A DNA stretch of 15,275 nt, taken from contig JBGPKK010000109.1 in NCBI GenBank assembly GCA_041485905.1, positions 1 through 15,275 on the forward strand. Reading direction: 5' to 3'. The first letter of the stretch is position 1. Each line of letters opens with the position of its first letter. A model generated the notes under the pieces. It searched no databases, was not told the origin of the DNA, and worked only from the letters and a program-made list of their open reading frames with translations. Source of the DNA: JAHFUI01 sp041485905. GTDB lineage: Bacteria > Acidobacteriota > Vicinamibacteria > Vicinamibacterales > CAVVIG01. Made by a program: the position numbers and the translations under genes. This document shows, piece by piece, positions 1 through 6,837 of this stretch.

Positions 1-87
1 CAGATGCCCTTCGGGGAGCCAGTCGCGCGGCGAGGGTGGGAACAGCAGCGATTGGTCGGGCGCGCACGGGCGAAACGTAGTCGGCAT
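1..87 (-). CDS. IS1182-like transposase, N-terminal fragment at window edge
   Basis: Reading leftward from an ATG at 85-87, the frame stays open for 29 codons to position 1 and leaves the window. It begins MPTTFRPCAPDQ, continues through LLFPPSPRDW, and ends LPEGHL. This matches what I know of the N-terminus of IS1182-family (DDE) transposases, typically M-x-x-x-F-R-x-Y-x-P-D-Q-x-x-L-L-P-P-S ... DWLPEGH. The catalytic domain lies outside the window, so I cannot tell whether the element is intact. A purine-rich AGGTAGGT directly precedes the ATG. The frame is too short to appear in a length-filtered ORF list. The family call rests on recognising a short N-terminal signature; its length and composition make chance unlikely. 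Confidence 0.72.
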   Translation of the reverse strand, partial: MPTTFRPCAPDQSLLFPPSPRDWLPEGHL

Positions 88-136
88 ACCTACCTATACG
101 TACCCCGCACCCCGCGCGTTTCTGCCGCGCAGACTC
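1..136 (-). mobile_element. Left part of an IS1182-like insertion sequence
   Basis: The transposase start at 87 is preceded by about 50 bp of G+C-rich leader (88-136) that codes for nothing recognisable. The neighbouring receiver gene stops at 137-139, inside a CCTAGG palindrome at 136-141, so the element end is probably close to this point. The exact terminal inverted repeat cannot be fixed because the other end is outside the window. The boundary at 136 is inferred. Confidence 0.5.
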
Positions 137-601
137 CTAGGTCGCCGAAGGCGTGGCCGACACCTGATACCGTAGCTCGGCAAGATCGAGCGGCTTCGGG
201 AGGAACGCGGCTCCGGCCGCTGCCGCTTCGGCGCGCAAGACCGGATCATCAAATCCCGACACGGCGACGATGGTCATCGCCGGACTGAGTTGTTTCGCGA
301 CGTGCACCAATTGCAGTCCGTTGAACATCCCCAGCCGAACGTCGACAACGAGCACATCCGGTGGGCCATCGGTGGTCAGGGATGTCCGCGCAGACTCGAA
401 GCGAGGGAACATTAGGACGTCATGTCCCCACTGGGCGATGAGCTGGCCCAGCGCCGCGAGCGTCACGTCATCGTCGTCGACGATCATCACGCGCCGCCGC
501 GTGGCAGATGGCCGAGCGGCGGTTGTCTGAGACTGTTGTCGGCCTTCGATCGCCGGTTCTGACATCTTAAAGCCGTCGCAGGCGTGCGGACGACTAGCCA
601 C
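137..601 (-). CDS. Stand-alone response regulator receiver protein
   Basis: A single receiver (REC) domain of 154 aa with a polar tail of about 37 residues before it. Visible parts are the acidic pocket VDDDD at 41-45, the probable phospho-acceptor D87 in LVVDVR, the switch Ser at S115 in VAVSG, and the conserved K136 in LPKPLD. No output domain follows, so the protein presumably acts through a partner. The chosen GTG start (599-601) overlaps the stop of the upstream sigma-54 activator by 8 bp and has GAGGG 7 nt before it, which argues for translational coupling. An ATG at 563-565 would give a shorter form starting MSEPAIEG. Only about 15 residues follow KPLD, and the stop lies at the presumed IS border, so the last helix may have been altered by insertion. 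The cognate histidine kinase is not in the window. Confidence 0.88.
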   Translation of the reverse strand: MASRPHACDGFKMSEPAIEGRQQSQTTAARPSATRRRVMIVDDDDVTLAALGQLIAQWGHDVLMFPRFESARTSLTTDGPPDVLVVDVRLGMFNGLQLVHVAKQLSPAMTIVAVSGFDDPVLRAEAAAAGAAFLPKPLDLAELRYQVSATPSAT

Positions 602-1754
602 CGGTCGCCCTCAGCGGTGAACGGTTGGACAAGGTCAACACGCGCGCGGGCGCGACGCGAAAGCCCTGAAACGGCAAATGACAATCGTGCTTGCGCAGAA
701 AACTGAGGAACCGCTTGTAGTCGTCGGCGGGCATGTTGAACAGCTGCACCAGCAACCGATAGTTGCCGTTGCTGCGCTCCAGGCCCATCTGCACGAGCTT
801 CCGCAGATCGTCCCGCCTGAGATCACGTGACATGAATGCGGGATACACGGCCGTCCAGAAAGACTCTCCGCGCTCGAACAGTCGCGCGGCCAGCGTGTCG
901 ACGACGGACGTGCGGCTCTCCGAGCCGTTCGTGTGTTCAGTGCCCACGACAACCGCTGCCGGTGGGGGGACGGACACTTCTGGTGGAAGATCGGTCGGAC
1001 GGACGGGCTGCCCCGTGGACTTCAGGATCAGCCGTTCGAGCACGTTCTTCAACTCTCGAACGTTGCCCGGCCAGCGATGCGCGACCAGAGCGTCCATCGC
1101 GGCGGCCGTCACCTCAGGCCGTACGACGTTGTGCTGCCGTCTGTACGCGTCCAGGAAATGCTCGATGAGCAGCGGGATGTCTTCGCGCCGTTCCCGGAGA
1201 GGCGGGATCCACAGGCGAATGACGTTCAAGCGGAAATACAGATCTTCGCGGAACGCGCCCGATGCGATATGGCTTTGGAGATCGCGATTGGTGGCCGTGA
1301 TCAACCGAACGTCGACGCACGTCTGCGAACGGTTCGAACCGACGCGCTGAATCTCGCCCGTCTCGAGGAAGCGGAGCAGCACTACCTGCATGCGCGTGCT
1401 CATTTCGCCGACTTCGTCCAGGAAGACGGTGCCGTTTCTCGCCATCTCGAGCAGCCCCGGCTTGTCGCGGTACGCGCCGGTAAAGCTGCCGCGCGCGTGA
1501 CCGAACAACTCGGACTCGAGCAGCGAGTCAGGAAGCCCCGCACAGTTGACCGTGACGATTGGGGCCGCGGCTCGCGCGCTCCGGTGGTGAATGAGTCGCG
1601 CGACCACTTCTTTCCCCACGCCGGTCTCGCCGGTGATCAGGACCTTCGCGTCCGAACGCGCCGCGCAGTTGATATCTGCGCGCGTGGCCTCGATCCCGGC
1701 GCTTTGGCCGATCAGCTGAACTTCTTGAACCCTCGCCGACAGTGCCAGTGACAA
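594..1754 (-). CDS. Sigma-54-dependent transcriptional activator without receiver domain
   Basis: A bacterial enhancer-binding protein of 386 aa. The AAA+ core starts almost at the N-terminus: Walker A GETGVGKE at 42-49, the sigma-54 contact loop GSFTGA at 89-94 (GAFTGA is usual), Walker B GTVFLDE at 108-114, arginine-finger region FREDLYFRLN near 168-177, and sensor II WPGNVREL at 228-235. A linker follows, then a C-terminal module (about 288-358) containing ESFWTAVYPAFMSRDL and ending YKRFLSFLRKHDC. Its last 40 residues align loosely with a Fis-type helix-turn-helix (GNYRLLVQLFNM in place of GNxxxAAxxLGI), so DNA binding is likely. There is no N-terminal regulatory domain; the receiver gene just downstream may supply it. 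The start is a TTG at 1752-1754 with GAGAGGG about 8 nt upstream. It should remodel the sigma-54 holoenzyme by ATP hydrolysis; its target promoters are unknown. Confidence 0.92.
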   Translation of the reverse strand: MSLALSARVQEVQLIGQSAGIEATRADINCAARSDAKVLITGETGVGKEVVARLIHHRSARAAAPIVTVNCAGLPDSLLESELFGHARGSFTGAYRDKPGLLEMARNGTVFLDEVGEMSTRMQVVLLRFLETGEIQRVGSNRSQTCVDVRLITATNRDLQSHIASGAFREDLYFRLNVIRLWIPPLRERREDIPLLIEHFLDAYRRQHNVVRPEVTAAAMDALVAHRWPGNVRELKNVLERLILKSTGQPVRPTDLPPEVSVPPPAAVVVGTEHTNGSESRTSVVDTLAARLFERGESFWTAVYPAFMSRDLRRDDLRKLVQMGLERSNGNYRLLVQLFNMPADDYKRFLSFLRKHDCHLPFQGFRVAPARVLTLSNRSPLRATGG

Positions 1755-1846
1755 TTGAATATCCCTCTCGCTTCCCTTCAGGGGCGTGCCTACACGATCT
1801 TGTCGCGCTACAAATTCCAGTCTTGCAGAAACTTCAAGGAGTCCGC

Positions 1847-1875
1847 ATCTTAGCCACCTTTTGGCACGACGTCAA
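1847..1875 (-). promoter_or_regulatory. Possible sigma-70-type promoter for the activator/receiver pair
   Basis: On the minus strand TTGACG (1870-1875) and TAAGAT (1847-1852) are separated by exactly 17 bp. The -35 matches 5 of 6 consensus bases and the -10 matches 4 of 6, including the first T, second A and last T. Transcription would begin near 1840, giving a leader of about 85 nt before the TTG start. The spacer contains a short inverted repeat, GCCA-AAAGG-TGGC, which could bind a repressor. This is a pattern match only. Confidence 0.4.
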
Positions 1876-2497
1876 TGTACAATTACGTAGCCCAAGGAAC
1901 ATTAGAGTAATCTAATACAGGACAGTAGGAATTGCATCGAAAGACCTAACACATTGCATGAGCATGACTTAGCACTCAATTTCATGAATACGGTGGCGAG
2001 GTTTCGGGACGGCGAAACCGTGCGCGAAGTCGCTCCCACGAACACCTTCGGCGCCATACATATGTCCAAGAGTTCTCCGGTCCAAAGGATTTTCATCGGA
2101 TTAAGTCAGCCGCTCGTGAAACTTCCTGGCTCGAAGACGCTGCCGTTCCCGCGCCGTGATCTGCTGCTCAGCTTACGACCTGATCAAGTCCTCCACCGAG
2201 ATCGACATTCTGGGAGTCTTCCGCGCCCCTTGAAATTGAACGGTATCTGGCGTGATCAGAGCGCGTCGTCACCGCTTTTTCTCGCGAGTACGCTGGCTCG
2301 AAGATCCGTCATGGATTGCCGGCTGCGGGCACAGCAGCTTGCAAATTTCCTGCAAATCCATCCGGAAAAGGGGGCGAAAGCGGCGACGGCGCCTGACTGA
2401 ACGAGTTGTGGGATAGAACGGGCTCGTCAGCGGACCTGGATGGTCCGACAACAGCGTGAGCCGATGGAGACGAGGCGGATGTGACGCATCAAAGAAA
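1876..2497. other. A+T-rich gene-poor stretch between activator gene and tRNA-Gly
   Basis: No gene in these roughly 620 bases can be supported. By hand count 1861-1980 is about 41% G+C, far below the flanking genes. Open frames of 64 aa (1902-2096, minus) and 148 aa (1954-2400, plus) have no recognisable motif and no convincing ribosome binding site. Two small hairpins are visible: a GGTTTCG / CGAAACC stem (2000-2019) and a CGGACC / GGTCCG stem with a 5-nt loop (2431-2447). Neither is followed by a T-run. The 3' end of the tRNA gene faces this stretch, so a decayed gene or the scar of an integrated element is possible. Confidence 0.45.
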
Positions 2498-2572
2498 TGG
2501 AGCGGGAAACGGGATTCGAACCCGCGACTTCGACCTTGGCAAGGTCGCACTCTACCACTGAGTTATTCCCGC
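2498..2572 (-). tRNA. trnG: tRNA-Gly (anticodon GCC)
   Basis: The minus strand folds into a full cloverleaf. The acceptor arm is GCGGGAA pairing with TTCCCGC, the D arm ACTC / GAGT carries AGTGGTA, and the anticodon stem is CGACC / GGTCG with loop TTGCCAA, giving anticodon GCC (glycine). The T arm is GCGGG / CCCGT with loop TTCGAAT. The discriminator base is T and the CCA end is encoded (2498-2500). A possible promoter lies about 25 bp upstream. The gene follows galT in the same direction. Confidence 0.97.
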
Positions 2573-2595
2573 TCGGCCCTCTTCAGGGAAACCTT

Positions 2596-2624
2596 AAAGT
2601 ACCACACGGCCGGGTTGGCTTCAA
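2596..2624 (-). promoter_or_regulatory. Possible promoter for tRNA-Gly
   Basis: On the minus strand TTGAAG (2619-2624) and TACTTT (2596-2601) are 17 bp apart. Transcription would start near 2589, about 17 nt before the mature tRNA 5' end, a plausible processing leader. The -10 match is weak (3 of 6). The galT-side palindrome at 2630-2647 lies immediately upstream. Confidence 0.3.
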
Positions 2625-2629
2625 CCACG

Positions 2630-2660
2630 GTCCGGCTAAAGCCGGACACTACGTACGAGT
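2630..2660. repeat. Palindromic interspersed element after galT
   Basis: The arms GTCCGGCT (2630-2637) and AGCCGGAC (2640-2647) are perfect inverted copies around a central AA. They are followed by A, then CTACGTAC (2649-2656) and GAGT, whose last base is the first plus-strand base of the galT stop codon. The same trailing sequence follows a different palindrome inside comEC (12178-12211), so I treat the two as one repeat family. Transcribed leftward it forms a strong hairpin just after galT and could protect the mRNA 3' end. It has no T-run, so it is not a canonical terminator. Confidence 0.6.
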
Positions 2661-3661
2661 TACACCTTGGCGTCGCGCAGCACGCGCGTGGCCTCCTCGG
2701 GCGACGTCGGGTTGATGTAGAACCCGGTCCCCCACTCGAACCCGGCCACCTTCGTCAGCTTCGGCATCAGCTCGAGGTGCCAGTGATAGGCCTCGGTCGT
2801 TTGCTCCGAAAACGGCGAGCTGTGGACGATGAGGTTGTACGGCGGCGACTCGAGCGCGCGGTTGACCCTCAACAGCAGCGCCTTGAGCAGCCGCGCCAGA
2901 CTCTCGTATTCGTGATCCGCCGCCTCCTCGAACCTCGCGCCATGCCGCCGAGGCACCAGCCACGTCTCGAACGGAAACCGCGGCGCGTACGGCGACAGGG
3001 CGACGAAGTCCGCGTTCTCGAGAATCACGCGGCGCGCGGTGACCAGCTCCTCGCGGACGATGTCGCAGAAGACGCAGCGTTCCTTGGCGGCGTAATGACG
3101 CCTGGCGCCCTCGATCTCTTCCCGCACGAAATCGGGCACGATCGGCAGCGCAATCAACTGCGAGTGCGAATGCTCGAGCGTCGCGCCGGCCGGCCCGCCG
3201 TGGTTCTTGAAAATGAGAATGTATCGGAACCGCCGATCCTGTTTGAGGTCGAGCACGCGCGCCCGGAACGCCTGCAGCACCCGCTCGATCTCGCCCTCGG
3301 ACATGGATGCCAGCGTCTTGTCGTGATGCGGCGTCTCGATAATCACCTCGTGCGCGCCGATCCCGTTCATGCGATCGAACATCCCCTCGCCTTCGCGGTC
3401 GAGCCCGCCCTCGACCTGCAGCGCGGGAAACTTGTTCGGCACGACGCGCAGGTCCCACCCGGGACCGTTCGGCGGCGCGCCGTTGGACCGGATGGCAAAC
3501 ACTTCCGGGGGCGTGAGATCCTCGTGGCCGGTGCAGAATGGACAGAACTCGTCCCGAAACACCTCGTGGCGCTCCAAACGGAAATCGGTGGGACGCTTGC
3601 GGCGCTCGGTGGAGATGATGACCCAGCGGCCGGTGACGGGATCCTTGCGAAGTTCAGGCAT
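2660..3661 (-). CDS. galT: Galactose-1-phosphate uridylyltransferase
   Basis: A 333-aa member of the GalT branch of the HIT superfamily. It exchanges UMP between UDP-glucose and galactose-1-phosphate in the Leloir pathway, through a uridylyl-histidine intermediate. The active-site motif is HSHSQ at 164-168, with H166 as the expected nucleophile; HPHGQ is common in well-studied enzymes. A CPFC pair at C40/C43 and a second CVFC pair at C196/C199 are candidate zinc ligands, and YHWHLELMP at 292-300 is the usual late motif. N-terminal ELRKDPVTGRWVIIS is also characteristic. The ATG (3659-3661) overlaps the yraN stop by 8 bp. No galK or galE is nearby, so the protein may serve sugar-nucleotide interconversion rather than a dedicated galactose operon. 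Confidence 0.96.
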   Translation of the reverse strand: MPELRKDPVTGRWVIISTERRKRPTDFRLERHEVFRDEFCPFCTGHEDLTPPEVFAIRSNGAPPNGPGWDLRVVPNKFPALQVEGGLDREGEGMFDRMNGIGAHEVIIETPHHDKTLASMSEGEIERVLQAFRARVLDLKQDRRFRYILIFKNHGGPAGATLEHSHSQLIALPIVPDFVREEIEGARRHYAAKERCVFCDIVREELVTARRVILENADFVALSPYAPRFPFETWLVPRRHGARFEEAADHEYESLARLLKALLLRVNRALESPPYNLIVHSSPFSEQTTEAYHWHLELMPKLTKVAGFEWGTGFYINPTSPEEATRVLRDAKV

Positions 3662-4022
3662 TTAGATCAAAAGCATTCTGAAACACTTCGATGACAGGCC
3701 GCCCGTCATCCATGTGAATCGAGACGACATCGAAGCGGCACGGACAATCAGTGAGACGGTGCCGCAGCACGTAGTCCATCGCGACCTGCGCCATCCGGCG
3801 GCGCTTCACGAAGCCGACCGCTTCCGACGCGTCGCCAAAGGCATGGTCCTGCCGCGCCTTCACCTCCACGAACACCATCGTCTTGCCGTCCCGCGCGATG
3901 ATGTCCAATTCGCCACCGCGGCGACGGTACCGGCGTGCAACTATGGCGTACCCGCGGCGCTCCAGCTCCCGACACGCGAGATCTTCGCCTGTTTTTCCGA
4001 AGGCGATACGGCTCTGAGACAT
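3654..4022 (-). CDS. yraN: YraN family (UPF0102) endonuclease-like protein
   Basis: A small protein of 122 aa from the ATG at 4020-4022. It carries the UPF0102 pattern: GKTGEDLACRELERRGY near the start, GGELDIIARDG at 36-46, VFVEVKAR at 50-57, and RFDVVSI at 96-102. The spaced E, D and E-x-K residues resemble a PD-(D/E)XK nuclease core; the cellular role of the family is not settled. The start is uncertain. A GTG at 4062-4064 with AAAGG 7 nt upstream, 14 bp after the aminotransferase stop, would add 14 residues (MCFVMAWCLLAQPG) that do not look like family sequence; an ATG at 4050-4052 is also in frame. The 3' end overlaps galT by 8 bp, suggesting coupled translation. Confidence 0.92.
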   Translation of the reverse strand: MSQSRIAFGKTGEDLACRELERRGYAIVARRYRRRGGELDIIARDGKTMVFVEVKARQDHAFGDASEAVGFVKRRRMAQVAMDYVLRHRLTDCPCRFDVVSIHMDDGRPVIEVFQNAFDLNA

Positions 4023-4078
4023 GCCCGGCTGAGCCAGCAAACACCAGGCCATCACGAAGCACACGAAAGACCTTTTGG

Positions 4079-5416
4079 CTACCCTCCTGCGCTCTCAACC
4101 TCCGTCAACGTCTCGTCGACGATGCTGATGGCGATATCCGCCTGATCGCGCGTCAGCACGAGCGGCGGCGAGAACCGGATCGAATTGCCGCCGGCGCCGA
4201 GCACCAGCAGTCCCCGGCTGAACGCCTTCGAAATCACTTGATCGCGCTCCCGGCCGGCCCGCTCTTTCGTCTGCCGATCGCGAACCAGCTCGACGCCGAT
4301 CATCAACCCACGCCCGCGAACGTCGCCAATCAACGCATGCTTCCCCGCCAGCGCCTTGAGCCCCGCCATCAGATACGCGCCGACCTCGGCGGCGTTCGAC
4401 ATCAACCGCTCCTTCAGCAGCTTCATCGTCGCAATCGCGGCGGCGCAGGAGACAGGGTTGCCGCCAAACGTACTCGCGTGCGCGCCCGAGGGCCACGTGT
4501 CCATGACGTCCGCCCGCGCCAGCGCAACACCCAGCGGCATGCCGGACGCGACGCCTTTCGCGATCGCAATCACGTCCGGTCGCACGTTGGCATGTTCGAT
4601 GGCGAACATCCGTCCGGTGCGCCCCATACCGGACTGCACTTCGTCGACGACGAGCAGGATGCCGTGCTTGCGGGTGAGCTCGCGCAGCCGCTGAAGGAAC
4701 TGATTCGGCGCGACGATGTAGCCGCCTTCACCCTGGATCGGTTCGAGAACGATTGCGGCGACCTCGTCTGGCGACACCAGGTGCAGGAAGATCTCGTCCT
4801 CGATGTAGTCGAGGCATTCCGCCGAGCACGTTTCGGGGTTCAGCCCGAGCCGGCAGCGGTAACAGTCCGCGAACGGCGCGTGAAACACACCGGGCATCAT
4901 CGGACCAAAACCGCGCCGCTGAACCGCCTTGCTCGCGGTCAGCGACAGCGACCCGAGCGTGCGCCCGTGAAACGCCCCGAGAAACGCGATGAGGTTCTCG
5001 CGTCCGGTGGCGTAGCGCGCCAGCTTGATGCACGCTTCGACCGCTTCGGTGCCGGAGTTTCCGAAAAACGACTTCACGCCGCCGTCGATTGGCGCAACGG
5101 CGGCCAACTCTTCGGCAAGCTTCACCTGCGGCTCGTAATAGAAGTCGGTCCCCGACATGTGAACGAAACGCCGGGCCTGCTCGGTGATGGCCGCAACGAC
5201 GTCGGGATGCGCGTGGCCGGTGGACGCGACGGCAATGCCCGCCGCGCAGTCGAGGAACACGTTCCCGTCGACGTCCTCGACGACCGCGCCCGTGCCGCGC
5301 TCCATGACAAATGGGTAGCTGCGCGTGTACGAAGGCGAAACGACCGCGCGGTCCCGTTCGATGATCGCCTGGGCTTTGGGCCCGGGCAGCGCGGTCTTGA
5401 TGTGCGGAACGGTCAC
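4079..5416 (-). CDS. Class III PLP-dependent aminotransferase (acetylornithine/4-aminobutyrate type)
   Basis: A 445-aa fold-type I enzyme. It shows VFLDCAAGIAVASTGHAHP at 53-71, the PLP phosphate-binding NSGTEA at 120-125, FHGRT at 149-153, the cofactor aspartate D258 in LLVVDEVQSG, the Schiff-base lysine K287 in AIAKGVASG, and STFGGNP at 315-321. It moves an amino group from an omega-amino acid to 2-oxoglutarate or a similar acceptor. A Cys-rich insert (FADCYRCRLGLNPETCSAEC, 182-201) is, as I recall, typical of the broad group annotated as acetylornithine aminotransferase family, which includes GABA and omega-amino acid transaminases. No arg or gab genes are adjacent, so the substrate cannot be named. 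The GTG start (5414-5416) shares a 4-bp GTGA overlap with the cysS stop. Confidence 0.92.
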   Translation of the reverse strand: MTVPHIKTALPGPKAQAIIERDRAVVSPSYTRSYPFVMERGTGAVVEDVDGNVFLDCAAGIAVASTGHAHPDVVAAITEQARRFVHMSGTDFYYEPQVKLAEELAAVAPIDGGVKSFFGNSGTEAVEACIKLARYATGRENLIAFLGAFHGRTLGSLSLTASKAVQRRGFGPMMPGVFHAPFADCYRCRLGLNPETCSAECLDYIEDEIFLHLVSPDEVAAIVLEPIQGEGGYIVAPNQFLQRLRELTRKHGILLVVDEVQSGMGRTGRMFAIEHANVRPDVIAIAKGVASGMPLGVALARADVMDTWPSGAHASTFGGNPVSCAAAIATMKLLKERLMSNAAEVGAYLMAGLKALAGKHALIGDVRGRGLMIGVELVRDRQTKERAGRERDQVISKAFSRGLLVLGAGGNSIRFSPPLVLTRDQADIAISIVDETLTEVESAGG

Positions 5417-6831
5417 TTTCGTTTCCAGCGCGTTCCGGCCGCGCTATCTTCGAGCAGCACACCGCGATCCGCCAGATCTTTTCGGATCTGATCGGCTGCC
5501 GCGAAGTCGCGCCGCCGCCGCGCGGCATGACGGTCCTCGATAAGTCGCTCGATCTCGTCGACCGGCACGGACGGCCGATCGTCCTCGGCACGCCGCAAAC
5601 TGAGCACGCCAAGCACCCGGTCGAACTGGTCGAAGACTTCACAGATGGACGGTACGTCGCCGGCGCCGACGTCACCGGCGTCGATGGAAAAATTTAACGC
5701 GCGCACCAGCTCGAAAATGGCGCCCAGCGCAGCGGCCGTGTTCAGGTCGTCGGTCATCGCCTCCGCAAATGCCTTGCGTCCCTCTTCGACGCGCGAAGCG
5801 ATCTCCGGATGCGACCCCTGGTCCGTAACGGCGTCGACGCGCGCCAGAAAGTCCGTGAGACGGCGGAGCGACTCCTCGGCCTGGGTGAGGCTCGCCCACG
5901 TGAAATTGAGCTGCTTGCGGTAGTGAGCGGACAACAGGAGGTACCGCACGGCAGACGGACGGTAGCCGCGCTCGACGAGATCGGGAATCGTGTACGTGTT
6001 GCCGAGCGACTTGGACATCTTCTTGTCGTCGACGAGCAGATACTCGACATGGACCCAGAAGCGCGAGAACGGCTTCCCCGTCGCCGCTTCGCTCTGCGCG
6101 ATCTCGTTCTCGTGATGCGGGAAGATCAGGTCGATGCCGCCGGCGTGAATGTCGATCGGCGGGGCGCCCAGCAGCCGCAGCGCCATCGCGGAGCACTCCA
6201 GGTGCCACCCGGGGCGGCCTGGAGGATCGACGACATCCCAGGCCGGCTCGCCGTCCCGCGCGCCCTTCCATAACACGAAATCGCGCGCGTCCTCTTTCGC
6301 GTAGTGGTCCGCGTCGACGCGTGCTCCGGGTTTCATGCCGTCGGGATCGAGACGCGCCAGACGCCCATAACCTGGCAGCGACGAGATCTTGAAGTACACC
6401 GACCCGTCGCTCCGGTACGTGTGCCCGTTTCTGTCGAGCGCGCCGACCAGCTCCGCCATCGCGCGGAGGTTAACCTCGTCGGTCGCGCGGGGCATCTCTT
6501 CGACCTCCTCGAGGCCCAGCGCCCGGGCATCCTCACGAAAAGCGGCGATGTACTGATCCGTGAACGCGCGGAGATCCATCCCCGCCTTCTGTGCGCCGGC
6601 GATCGTGCGATCGTCGACGTCCGTGAAGTTCATCACGTGCTTCATCCGGTACCCGAGCAGATATTTCAGCGTGCGCCGCAGGACATCGACGCAGACGAAG
6701 GTCCGGAAATTGCCGATGTGCCCGCGTGCGTAGACGGTGAGGCCGCACGTGTACATGCGAACGGTATCGTCTGTCGACGGCGTGAAGGTGTCTTCCGCGC
6801 GTGTCAGTGTGTTGTAGAGGCGCATGGGCAT
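5413..6831 (-). CDS. cysS: Cysteinyl-tRNA synthetase
   Basis: A class I aminoacyl-tRNA synthetase that charges tRNA-Cys in the cytosol; 472 aa from the ATG at 6829-6831. Motifs: RMYTCGLTVY with the zinc ligand C29, the HIGN form of the HIGH signature at 38-41, WHLECSAM with C213, FPHHENE with H239/E243 as further zinc ligands, and KMSKSLGN at 271-278. The C-terminal DALR-like domain and the tail ending RWKRK complete a normal-length enzyme. In-frame alternatives are a GTG at 6832-6834 and an ATG at 6823-6825; none has a strong ribosome binding site. It follows the small unknown gene after 6 bp or so and overlaps the aminotransferase by 4 bp. Confidence 0.97.
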   Translation of the reverse strand: MPMRLYNTLTRAEDTFTPSTDDTVRMYTCGLTVYARGHIGNFRTFVCVDVLRRTLKYLLGYRMKHVMNFTDVDDRTIAGAQKAGMDLRAFTDQYIAAFREDARALGLEEVEEMPRATDEVNLRAMAELVGALDRNGHTYRSDGSVYFKISSLPGYGRLARLDPDGMKPGARVDADHYAKEDARDFVLWKGARDGEPAWDVVDPPGRPGWHLECSAMALRLLGAPPIDIHAGGIDLIFPHHENEIAQSEAATGKPFSRFWVHVEYLLVDDKKMSKSLGNTYTIPDLVERGYRPSAVRYLLLSAHYRKQLNFTWASLTQAEESLRRLTDFLARVDAVTDQGSHPEIASRVEEGRKAFAEAMTDDLNTAAALGAIFELVRALNFSIDAGDVGAGDVPSICEVFDQFDRVLGVLSLRRAEDDRPSVPVDEIERLIEDRHAARRRRDFAAADQIRKDLADRGVLLEDSAAGTRWKRK

Positions 6832-6837
6832 CACTGC

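Noticed and set aside
1330..1341. Perfect palindrome CGGTTCGAACCG, also similar to a tRNA T-loop
   Set aside because: It lies within the conserved AAA+ coding region of the activator, and no other tRNA-like structure surrounds it, so a tRNA fragment or attachment site is not supported.
1863..1878. TGGCAC resembling the -24 box of a sigma-54 promoter
   Set aside because: The bases 12 positions further on are AT instead of the required GC, so the -12 box is missing.
2120..2233. Short plus-strand frame containing CSAYDLIKSSTEIDILGVF, faintly like the end of a receiver domain
   Set aside because: It is under 40 residues, is preceded by a stop, and lacks other receiver motifs. A decayed gene cannot be distinguished from chance without a search.
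1954..2400. 148-aa plus-strand frame in the A+T-rich stretch
   Set aside because: TTG start, no ribosome binding site, no recognisable motif and uneven codon use. Kept only as part of the gene-poor region.
2456..3694. Long plus-strand frames across the tRNA and galT, including one beginning MERETGFEPATSTLARSH
   Set aside because: They are translations of the tRNA-Gly antisense and of the galT antisense strand. The MERETGFEPATS string is a familiar false protein produced by reading a tRNA backward.
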